In this document: in pieces, positions 23,665 through 30,777 of the stretch
Position numbering within the stretch: position 1 is the stretch's first letter
Layout of the letters: each line of letters opens with the position of its first letter
NCBI GenBank assembly: GCA_024641555.1
Contig: JAHECV010000008.1
Coordinates: forward strand, 13,683-45,133
DNA from: Candidatus Planktophila sp.
GTDB taxonomy: Bacteria; Actinomycetota; Actinomycetes; Nanopelagicales; Nanopelagicaceae
Reading direction: 5' to 3'
Length of the DNA: 31,451 nucleotides
The notes under the pieces: generated by a model
What the model was told of the DNA's origin: nothing
Databases searched by the model: none
What the model saw: only the letters and a program-made list of their open reading frames with translations
Translations under genes and position numbers: made by a program

Positions 23665-24166
23665 AGAAAAAGATCGCTCGATCATTGCTATAGATGGTCC
23701 AGCGGGAGCAGGTAAAACAACGCTTGCTCATGAACTTTATTTGGCTTTCTCTCCCTCTAGATCTGTCCAAGTTATCCATATGGATGATTTATATGATGGT
23801 TGGGATAACGCTTTAACTCAAGATCAAAGTAAAGTTTTGAAATACATAGTTGATCAACATATTGCGAAGTCTCCTGCAAAGATTCAACGCTACAACTGGT
23901 CCACTTCCTCGTTTGGCGAAATCGAAACCTTGCCGATATCCGAGCTATTGATCTTGGAAGGTGTTGGCAGCGCGGATATCGAAATACAGGATCAGTTGGC
24001 TGCTGTCATTTGGATGGAAATCGAGCCAGAAGATGGACTAAAACGAGTAATAGATCGTGACGGCCAACAAGTTGCGGATCAAATGAAAAAGTGGCTTACA
24101 ACACAAGAGAAATATTTCTCACAACACTCAACGCGCGAAAAGGCCGATTTCATTCTCACTACCTAA
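23630..24166 (+). CDS. P-loop kinase, uridine-kinase-like, substrate unknown
   Basis: 178 residues. Walker A GPAGAGKTT (about 23-31), a DDLYDGWD acidic segment (about 52-59), the strand LLILEGVGSA, and a lid/arginine region EPEDGLKRVIDRDGQ. It belongs to a group of actinobacterial small kinases usually labelled uridine kinase-like, with the DDLYxGWD motif, and I know of no firm substrate for them. It overlaps the transporter gene by 35 bases, so it is in the same TPP-controlled unit. A role in trapping imported thiamine or a precursor by phosphorylation is a reasonable inference; general nucleoside phosphorylation is the alternative. Confidence 0.85.
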   Translation: MELIAALSDLCKEKDRSIIAIDGPAGAGKTTLAHELYLAFSPSRSVQVIHMDDLYDGWDNALTQDQSKVLKYIVDQHIAKSPAKIQRYNWSTSSFGEIETLPISELLILEGVGSADIEIQDQLAAVIWMEIEPEDGLKRVIDRDGQQVADQMKKWLTTQEKYFSQHSTREKADFILTT

Positions 24167-24169
24167 AAT
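24164..24169 (+). promoter_or_regulatory. -10 box of leaderless protein kinase gene
   Basis: TAAAAT ends seven bases before the ATG at 24177 and includes the TAA stop of the upstream kinase gene. There is no ribosome binding site for 24177, so a leaderless message is likely and frees the gene from the TPP riboswitch. Confidence 0.6.
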
Positions 24170-24176
24170 TGCACAT

Positions 24177-26123
24177 ATGTCCGATCTAACTGGCGAGCTA
24201 ATTGATGGGCGCTATCAGCTCATACGTCAGATGGCGGCAGGTGGAATGGCCACAATCTATGAGGCAGTTGATACTCGCTTAGATCGCAGAGTCGCGGTAA
24301 AAATCATGCACCCGCACCTGGCCCAAGACGAGCAATTTGTAGAACGTTTTATCCGGGAAGCTAAAGCGTCAGCTGCCCTATCTCACCCAAATATTGTCTC
24401 TGTACAAGATCAAGGTTGGAATCAGAACGGAACACCTGCTGTCTTTTTAGTTATGGAGATGGTCGAAGGTCACACACTTCGCGAATATCTAAATGAGCAA
24501 GGTTCGCTCCCGGTTGCTAATGGAATAAAGTTTTTGCTTCCTGTTTTGAGTGCGCTTGCCGCTGCTCATAAATTAGGAATTGTTCACCGTGATATAAAAC
24601 CGGAGAACATTTTGATCTCTAAAGAGGGTCGAATAAAGATCGCCGACTTTGGCTTAGCTAAAGGGCCTTTGCTCGGCACAACTATGACGGCTGAATCCAG
24701 CATTGTTCTGGGAAGCGTTTCTTATCTTTCTCCCGAACAAGTACAACGTGGAATTGCCGATGCCCGAAGTGATGTTTATTCGGCAGGCATCACCGCATTT
24801 GAAATTTTTACCGGCGAAAAACCTTTTGCTGGCGAGGAACCGATTCAGATCGCATATATGCACGTCAATGATCGAGTACCGCTGATGAGCACCAAGAAGC
24901 CAGGAATCCCCACCGAACTTGATCAGCTAATTTATCGCGCAACTAATTCAGATCCCGATGCCCGTCCAAAAGATGCCGGCGAATTCCACGCAGCGCTCAG
25001 CGCTATTTCGCAAGCGCTCGACCCAAATCAAAAACAGATGAGTTTAGAACTAGATATCCCAATAGCTCCGATGCGCCCAGCATCAAAGAAACCAAGTCGC
25101 CGTGAACGTGCGCGCGCCGAAAAGGAAAAGACTGTGGCTTTGAAGAACAATAGAGAAAACTCGAAAGAAATCACGAGCAAGAACGAACCAGTAAAGCGCG
25201 AAACTACGGCGCAAATTAAAAAAGGTAAGAAAGTTAGCAAGCGAGTACGTCGCAATCGCTTTATTGCCGCTGGTCTAGCTATCGCTCTTGGTATTTTCGG
25301 CTGGTATGTATTGGTCGGTCCTGGATCCAAAGTTGTTGTTCCATCAATCGTGGGTGCGACCGAAAAGGAGGCAATTGGGGCTTTATCTCCACTTGGCCTA
25401 ACACTGGTCATCTCTGAGAAACGATTCGATGAAGAAATTGGTGACGGGCAAATTATCGAATCCATTCCTGCTGGTGGCGGAAAAGTAGATGCTGGTGGTC
25501 AAGTAAAGGCAATTGTCTCTAAAGGTCCCGAACGTTATGTAGTTCCGATGTTGGTCGGTTTAACTCCAGAAGCGGCAGTTAATTTATTAGCCAAGTTGCC
25601 GGTCAAAGTTGGCGAGCTCAAAGAGGTATTTAACGATCAAACTCCGAAGGGATTTGTTATCTCATCAAGCCCGGCCCATGGTGAGAAGGTAAAACGAGAT
25701 TCCACGATTGATATCTTGGTAAGCAAAGGCATCGAAACGCTAGACGTTGCTTCATATGTTGGGAAATCAGCAGATCAAGCGCTTAACGAATTAACCGATG
25801 CCGGTTTTAATATCGATAGCGTTGATCAATTTAGCGAGAGCGTTTTGGCAGGTGCCGTAATTAGCCAAGTTCCATCAGGTGGCGCGCCGCTGCCAAAGGG
25901 TTCAAAGATCACTTTAACTATTTCCAAGGGTTCGCAATATGTATTTATCCCAAACATCTTCTCGCTCACCGAGAGTAAGGCGCGTGCCGCGCTGGAAGAT
26001 CTCGAATTAAAAGTTGCTGTTAAGAGAATCGGAGCCAAGAAGGTTAAGGCAGTCACAAATATCGTTCCGAAGGTCGGCGCAAAGGTTAAACGTGGCAGTA
26101 CGGTGACCATCACAGTAGGGTAG
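24177..26123 (+). CDS. Membrane Ser/Thr protein kinase with four PASTA domains (PknB/PknL type)
   Basis: 648 residues. Cytoplasmic kinase domain (about 13-275): glycine loop MAAGGMATIYEA, ATP lysine K42 in VAVKIM, catalytic HRDIKPEN (137-144), DFG at 157-159, and APE-type SPEQ (185-188). A basic linker (300-360) leads to one membrane helix (362-380), then four PASTA repeats outside (385-449, 454-517, 520-584, 587-648), which bind muropeptides or lipid II. All catalytic residues are present. Such kinases tune cell-wall growth and division. Position near metF, a prenyl synthase gene and aroG suggests PknL; by architecture alone PknB is equally possible. Nfo follows after 4 bases. Confidence 0.93.
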   Translation: MSDLTGELIDGRYQLIRQMAAGGMATIYEAVDTRLDRRVAVKIMHPHLAQDEQFVERFIREAKASAALSHPNIVSVQDQGWNQNGTPAVFLVMEMVEGHTLREYLNEQGSLPVANGIKFLLPVLSALAAAHKLGIVHRDIKPENILISKEGRIKIADFGLAKGPLLGTTMTAESSIVLGSVSYLSPEQVQRGIADARSDVYSAGITAFEIFTGEKPFAGEEPIQIAYMHVNDRVPLMSTKKPGIPTELDQLIYRATNSDPDARPKDAGEFHAALSAISQALDPNQKQMSLELDIPIAPMRPASKKPSRRERARAEKEKTVALKNNRENSKEITSKNEPVKRETTAQIKKGKKVSKRVRRNRFIAAGLAIALGIFGWYVLVGPGSKVVVPSIVGATEKEAIGALSPLGLTLVISEKRFDEEIGDGQIIESIPAGGGKVDAGGQVKAIVSKGPERYVVPMLVGLTPEAAVNLLAKLPVKVGELKEVFNDQTPKGFVISSSPAHGEKVKRDSTIDILVSKGIETLDVASYVGKSADQALNELTDAGFNIDSVDQFSESVLAGAVISQVPSGGAPLPKGSKITLTISKGSQYVFIPNIFSLTESKARAALEDLELKVAVKRIGAKKVKAVTNIVPKVGAKVKRGSTVTITVG

Positions 26124-26127
26124 GCAA

Positions 26128-26985
26128 ATGCCCAAAACTTCACCGCGAATCGGCGCGCATACTCCAACTACCGGTGGCATGGCCAAGCGATCTATCGCAT
26201 ATGCCGAAACCATCGGCGCTGAAGCGATCCAAGTATTTACCTCTAACCCACGCGGCTGGGCGATGCCCGAGACCAATCACGAGGCAGATGCGCTCTTTCG
26301 CGAGAAAGCAACAGCTCTTGATTTAGAAGTTTACGTCCACGCGCCTTTCCTAATTAATTTGGGTTCACCGACTGAGGGAACCTATAAGAACTCACTTGCT
26401 TCAACTGAATTTTCATTAAAGCGTGGCAAAGAAATTGGCGCGCTAGGTGTAGTTGTTCACACTGGTTCTGCGGTAAATGAAGATTTCGTCGATAAAGCGT
26501 GGAAACAGATCCATAAAGGAATGATGCCAATCCTTAGCACGCTCACCGAAGATGCTCCGATGCTTTTGCTAGAACCAACTGCCGGGCAGGGTCAATCTTT
26601 GGTGAAGCGGTTGGAAGACCTGGAGTTCTATTTAAAGGCTCTGGAATACCATCCCAAAGTTGGTATTTGTCTTGATACCTGTCACGTATTTGCAGCAGGA
26701 CATGACATCGCTAAGAAGGGTGGAATGAAAGAGACCCTAGATTTACTGGTGGAAGTAGCAGGCGCGGAGCGAATTCAATTAATCCATGCCAATGATTCGA
26801 TGGATGTTTGTGGCGCCTTAAAAGATCGCCACCAAAATATTGGCGATGGTTTTATCGGAGTTGATCCCTTTAAAGAGCTGCTAAAGCATCCTGCAGTCAA
26901 AAACGCACCACTTATTTTGGAAACACCCGGAATGGAACCTGAACATGGCAAGGAAGTAGAACTTCTCAAAGGTCTGCGCGGATGA
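26128..26985 (+). CDS. nfo: Endonuclease IV (AP endonuclease)
   Basis: 285 residues. Cuts DNA at abasic sites in base excision repair, using three metal ions in a TIM barrel. The metal ligands sit in the usual strings: VYVHAPFLINLGSP, VVVHTGSA, LLLEPTAGQG, CLDTCHVFAAGHD, IQLIHANDS, a DRHQNIGDG loop and LILETPGM. Length is normal. The ATG follows the protein kinase gene by 4 bases with purines (GTAGGGTAGG) upstream; the stop overlaps the transporter ATG. Confidence 0.95.
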   Translation: MPKTSPRIGAHTPTTGGMAKRSIAYAETIGAEAIQVFTSNPRGWAMPETNHEADALFREKATALDLEVYVHAPFLINLGSPTEGTYKNSLASTEFSLKRGKEIGALGVVVHTGSAVNEDFVDKAWKQIHKGMMPILSTLTEDAPMLLLEPTAGQGQSLVKRLEDLEFYLKALEYHPKVGICLDTCHVFAAGHDIAKKGGMKETLDLLVEVAGAERIQLIHANDSMDVCGALKDRHQNIGDGFIGVDPFKELLKHPAVKNAPLILETPGMEPEHGKEVELLKGLRG

Positions 26986-27842
26986 ACGCGCGCCATCAAC
27001 TGCAGTTGAAACTGGCGCCCTGGGCGCTCTTAGCGGTATCTGCTGCTTGGGGCGCTGCCTTTGTAATTATGAAACCAGCGATTGAACGTCAAGCGGTTAA
27101 TAGCTTTCTGGCAACTCGATTTTTAATGGCAGTTCTTGCCATGGTTCTTTTGCGTCCGAGCGTATTAAAAAAGTTAAACCGTGATTTGATTTTAAAAGGC
27201 TCACTTGCTGGTCTCTTCCTGGGATCGGGATACATATTTCAAACTTTAGGTCTGGCTAGAACTGGCGCTGCGATAACCGGTTTTGTTACAGGCTTATATG
27301 TGGTTTTAACTCCGGTAATAGCGGCGATCTTCTTAAAGGAGCGCATCAATAGATTTACCTGGTTCTGCGTGACTTTAGCTACCGTCGGACTCGCTCTTCT
27401 CTCACTACGCGGTTGGTCGATAGGCGTTGGAGAAACTCTTGTATTTATAAGCGCAATCGCCTTTGCCGCACACATAGTTACCTTAAGTAAATGGAGTTTA
27501 GGACTTGATACTTATGCGCTAACAGTTGTGCAACTCGCCATCTGCGCGTTGTTAACTGGCGCCATCTCACTTGGCCAAGGTTATGAGCCGCCCAGCGATG
27601 CCGGAGTTTGGGGCGTTGTTATATTTACCGCAGTTATTTGTACAGCGGTTGCCTTTATAGTTCAAACTTGGTCGCAGGCACATATGAGTTCTACCAAGGT
27701 TGCCGTAATTTTGACTATGGAAGTTGTCTTTGCTGCGCTCTTTGCAGTCATATTTGGTGGCGAATCGCTCTCACTTCAAGTTTCAATAGGTGGCATCTTG
27801 GTTGTTATAGCCATGTATTTGATCGTAATGAAAGAGGCGTGA
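26982..27842 (+). CDS. DMT superfamily (EamA) transporter
   Basis: 286 residues, ten predicted helices in two EamA repeats (about 11-137 and 150-283). Typical marks are VSAAWGAAFVIMKPAIE in helix one, LARTGAAITGFVTGLYVVLTPVIAAIFLKERI at the end of the first repeat, and the matching MSSTKVAVILTMEVVFAALFAVIFGGE in the second. EamA proteins export amino acids or metabolites; the substrate is unknown. Its ATG overlaps the nfo stop (ATGA) and it lies 12 bases before threonine aldolase, so amino-acid related export is possible but unproven. Confidence 0.9.
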   Translation: MNARHQLQLKLAPWALLAVSAAWGAAFVIMKPAIERQAVNSFLATRFLMAVLAMVLLRPSVLKKLNRDLILKGSLAGLFLGSGYIFQTLGLARTGAAITGFVTGLYVVLTPVIAAIFLKERINRFTWFCVTLATVGLALLSLRGWSIGVGETLVFISAIAFAAHIVTLSKWSLGLDTYALTVVQLAICALLTGAISLGQGYEPPSDAGVWGVVIFTAVICTAVAFIVQTWSQAHMSSTKVAVILTMEVVFAALFAVIFGGESLSLQVSIGGILVVIAMYLIVMKEA

Positions 27843-27854
27843 GAGGCTTAGTCC

Positions 27855-28895
27855 ATGACTAGCCCAATTGATCTTCGCTCAGATACTGTCACTCGCCCTT
27901 CGCAGGCGATGCGCGAAGCTATGGCGCAGGCCGAAGTCGGAGATGACGTTTATAGCGATGATCCAACGGTTAACTCTCTCGAAGAACGTGTTGCCGCTCT
28001 TTTCGGCAAAGAGGCAGGTGTATTTACACCAACTGGTTCGTTAGCCAACCAGCTCGCGATTCGCATCTTGGTCGCTCCTGGTGAAGAGTTAATCGCCGAA
28101 ACCAATTCCCATATTGTTCGCGCCGAACTTGGCGCCGCCGCGGTCTTTAGTGGAATAACTACTCGTACTTGGCCGGCAAAGAATGGGTTGCTCGTCGCAG
28201 AAGATGCGCTAGAAATCGCCCGTCCCAACTCTGGTCCTTACTTAGTCTCGACTACCGCAATCGCAGTTGAAAATACTCACAACTTTGGTGGCGGCACTGT
28301 GCAACCACTTGATGAAATTAAAGCGCTGCGCAAAGGAGCGGATGAAATCGGTGTTGCTCTTCACCTTGATGGTGCGCGAATCTGGAATGCCCATGTCGCA
28401 AGCGGAGTTGCTTTCAGCGAATACGGAAAATACTTTGACACGATCAGCGTCTGTTTATCTAAGGGTTTAGGCGCCCCGATTGGCTCGGTAATGCTAAGTA
28501 CCAAAGAGCGCGTTTCCAAAGCGCGTGTTTGGCGAAAGCGTTATGGGGCCGGAATGCGTCAGGTCGGTTTATTGGCAGGTGCCGCCCATTACGCCCTCGA
28601 TAACAACATCGCGCGCCTTTCCGAAGATCACCGCCGCGCCAAAGCGTTAGCAGTTGCAATCGCCGCAGTAGATAATTCTTTTGTCGACCCATCATTAGTC
28701 GTTACAAATATCGTTGGTCTTGATTTAACAAACGCTCCATATACAGCAGCCGAACTTGCAGCACGTTGCCGTGAAGCGGGGCTATGGATTAGCGCGCTAG
28801 GTCCAAAGTATGCACGTCTAGTCACGCACTTAGATTTTGATGACAATCAATGCGCTGCCGCAATTGAAATTTTAAAGCGCGTTCTCGTGGCGTAA
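27855..28895 (+). CDS. ltaE: Low-specificity L-threonine aldolase
   Basis: 346 residues, a PLP fold-type I enzyme splitting threonine or allo-threonine into glycine and acetaldehyde. Visible: IDLRSDTVTRPSQAMREAMAQAEVGDDVY at the start, FTPTGSLANQLAIR, the ENTHNFGGGTV strand, HLDGARIWNA with the cofactor aspartate, and the PLP lysine in CLSKGLGAPIGS. The ATG has GAGAGG upstream. The 3' end overlaps the convergent ogt gene by 24 bases. Confidence 0.93.
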   Translation: MTSPIDLRSDTVTRPSQAMREAMAQAEVGDDVYSDDPTVNSLEERVAALFGKEAGVFTPTGSLANQLAIRILVAPGEELIAETNSHIVRAELGAAAVFSGITTRTWPAKNGLLVAEDALEIARPNSGPYLVSTTAIAVENTHNFGGGTVQPLDEIKALRKGADEIGVALHLDGARIWNAHVASGVAFSEYGKYFDTISVCLSKGLGAPIGSVMLSTKERVSKARVWRKRYGAGMRQVGLLAGAAHYALDNNIARLSEDHRRAKALAVAIAAVDNSFVDPSLVVTNIVGLDLTNAPYTAAELAARCREAGLWISALGPKYARLVTHLDFDDNQCAAAIEILKRVLVA

Positions 28896-29366
28896 TAGCC
28901 ACTCTTTCTTACTTAAACCATAGGCGTAGTTACCGAGGGCTCCCCCAGTTTTAACGATGCGATGACATGGCACAACAAGTGCAATCGCATTTTTGGCACA
29001 TGCCGATCCTGCCGCGCGAACGGCCGCTGGAGATCCCGCGCGATCTGCTAAATCGGCGTATGAAAGTACCTTTCCGCCTTTAACTTTGCGCATCGCCTTC
29101 CACGCTGCTTGTGAAAAAGGCGCACCGGGTTGGCGAACTGAAATACCGTTGATCGCATCAATATCACCAGCAAAGTAATCACTCAATAAATCCGTGATTA
29201 CCGCAATCTTGGAAACTTCCTTAAAACCTTTTTCGTAATCTTCTTGAGATAGGCCATCTTTAAGCGCTTTCACATTGGAAAGGTTTAAACCTAAAAGGAT
29301 TTGATCATCGGCAATTAGATTTAGAACTCCGATGGGAGATTTAAATTGCGAGATCTGAAGCGTCAC
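28872..29366 (-). CDS. ogt: Methylated-DNA-protein cysteine methyltransferase
   Basis: 164 residues. Repairs O6-methylguanine by moving the methyl group to its own cysteine. Active site PCHRIV (near residue 134), preceded by the helix-turn-helix region GGKVLSYADLADRAGSPAAVRAAGSACAKN with the arginine finger, and followed by GGALGNYAYGLSKKEWLLRHE. The N-terminal domain (TLQISQFKSPIGVLNLI) is short but present. I place the start at GTG 29366, where the family begins and a TAATTT -10 ends seven bases upstream; an ATG at 29402 would add 12 residues lying in the aroG 3' end. Confidence 0.9.
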   Translation of the reverse strand: MTLQISQFKSPIGVLNLIADDQILLGLNLSNVKALKDGLSQEDYEKGFKEVSKIAVITDLLSDYFAGDIDAINGISVRQPGAPFSQAAWKAMRKVKGGKVLSYADLADRAGSPAAVRAAGSACAKNAIALVVPCHRIVKTGGALGNYAYGLSKKEWLLRHENAL

Positions 29367-29373
29367 GTGCGCT

Positions 29374-29379
29374 AAATTA
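29374..29379 (-). promoter_or_regulatory. -10 box of leaderless ogt
   Basis: On the minus strand TAATTT ends seven bases before the GTG at 29366 and overlaps the aroG stop codon (29377-29379). No ribosome binding site precedes the GTG. Confidence 0.5.
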
Positions 29380-30735
29380 GCGATCGCGCAACATTTCAGC
29401 AACTAAGAAGGCTAGTTCTAGCGACTGTGAATGGTTAAGTCGTGGGTCGCAGGCGCTTTCGTAGCGAGTAGCCAAATCAGTCTCAGAAATCTGTTCTCCT
29501 CCACCGAGGCACTCAGTGACATCGTCACCGGTTAGTTCGATATGGATTCCACCGGGATGCGTGCCAAGACCCTTATGAACTTCAAAGAATCCCTTTACTT
29601 CATCCATGACATCATCAAAGCGACGGGTTTTGTAGCCAGTTGCTGCTTCAAAGGTGTTGCCGTGCATTGGATCGCAGACCCAAAGTACTTGTGCGCCAGA
29701 TTTTGTAACGCCGTCGACCAGCGCCGGAAGAGCTTCGCGAATCTTGCCCGCACCCATGCGAGTGATGAAGGTAAGTCGACCTGGTTCGCGATCTGGATCT
29801 AGGCGATCTATCAAACGAAGCGCATCATCAACGGTTGACTTCGGTCCGAGCTTCACACCGATCGGGTTGCGAACCTTAGCTGCAAAATCAATATGGGCTC
29901 CATCTAGCTGGCGGGTACGTTCGCCGATCCACAAGAAATGCGCTGATACATCGTATGGAAGTTGGGTGCGCGAATCGATGCGCGTTAGCGCTTTTTCGTA
30001 CTCCATGATCAACGCTTCGTGGCTGGAATAGAAATCTACTGATTTAAATGAATCAGGGTCAACGCCTGCTGATTTCATAAAGTCGAGTGCGCGACCGATC
30101 TCGCGCGCCATTTGTTCGTAGCGATCGCCAACTGATGAATCGCGAATAAAGCCTTTGTTCCATTCGTGAACTTGGCGTAGATCAGCAAAACCACCTTGGG
30201 TAAAGGCGCGGACTAGGTTAAGTGTCGCTGCAGATGTGTTGTAAACGCGGACCATGCGATCTGGGTCGGGCGTGCGTGATGCTTCGTTAAATTCGAGATC
30301 GTTAACGGCATCGCCGCGGTATGCAGGAAGTGTCACATCTCCGCGAGTTTCGAAATCATTGGAACGTGGCTTAGCAAATTGTCCAGCCATACGACCAACT
30401 TTTACAACAGGCAAGCTTGAGTAGTACTGCAAAACTGCTGCCATTTGCAGGATCGTCTTGATGCGATTACGAATCGAATCTGCTGTGGCGGCAGCGAAAG
30501 TTTCAGCGCAATCTCCGCCTTGTAACCAGAATGCGCGACCCGCTGCAGCTTCGGCAACCTTTGCTTTTAGATCATCGCATTCACCAGCAAAGACCAGCGG
30601 TGGAAAAGATTTAAGTTGCGCAACTGCTGATTTCACGGGAGCACCATCGACACCACCTGGCCACTGCGGTTGTTGCGCCGCGACTAGACCAGGGGTGAAG
30701 AGGGTGTCTAATGAATTCTGCGATGAATTGGACAT
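29377..30735 (-). CDS. aroG: 3-deoxy-7-phosphoheptulonate synthase, class II
   Basis: 452 residues. First enzyme of aromatic amino acid synthesis, joining PEP and erythrose 4-phosphate. Class II (plant and mycobacterial type) marks: FWLQGGDCAETFA (about 69-81), KVGRMAGQFAKPRS, HEALIMEYEKALTR, FLWIGERTRQLDGAHIDF, NPIGVKLGPKST, a metal-binding CDPMHGNT, and GGIHIELTGDDVTECLGG. Length matches the family. The ATG at 30735 has no ribosome binding site but TACTCT seven bases upstream suggests a leaderless start. It lies between pfkA and ogt on the same strand. Feedback-control residues cannot be judged by eye. Confidence 0.95.
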   Translation of the reverse strand: MSNSSQNSLDTLFTPGLVAAQQPQWPGGVDGAPVKSAVAQLKSFPPLVFAGECDDLKAKVAEAAAGRAFWLQGGDCAETFAAATADSIRNRIKTILQMAAVLQYYSSLPVVKVGRMAGQFAKPRSNDFETRGDVTLPAYRGDAVNDLEFNEASRTPDPDRMVRVYNTSAATLNLVRAFTQGGFADLRQVHEWNKGFIRDSSVGDRYEQMAREIGRALDFMKSAGVDPDSFKSVDFYSSHEALIMEYEKALTRIDSRTQLPYDVSAHFLWIGERTRQLDGAHIDFAAKVRNPIGVKLGPKSTVDDALRLIDRLDPDREPGRLTFITRMGAGKIREALPALVDGVTKSGAQVLWVCDPMHGNTFEAATGYKTRRFDDVMDEVKGFFEVHKGLGTHPGGIHIELTGDDVTECLGGGEQISETDLATRYESACDPRLNHSQSLELAFLVAEMLRDR

Positions 30736-30742
30736 GAGGGTA

Positions 30743-30748
30743 AGAGTA
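30743..30748 (-). promoter_or_regulatory. -10 box of leaderless aroG
   Basis: On the minus strand TACTCT ends seven bases before the ATG at 30735, within the 42-base gap after pfkA. The pfkA-proximal half of the gap has the inverted repeat at 30764-30777. Confidence 0.5.
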
Positions 30749-30763
30749 GTTTCTCTAGATAGT

Positions 30764-30777
30764 TTCTCGGGCGAGAA
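30764..30777. repeat. Short inverted repeat between pfkA and aroG
   Basis: TTCTCG-GG-CGAGAA, directly after the pfkA stop and about at the -35 area of the proposed aroG promoter. It could be an operator or the base of a weak terminator, but no T-tract follows on the minus strand. Confidence 0.35.

Noticed and set aside
13054..24166. Rhodopsin or Blh-type gene in the carotenoid region
   Set aside because: The seven-helix proteins here match CruF and PnuC patterns; no retinal-binding lysine motif of rhodopsins or histidine pattern of Blh was seen.
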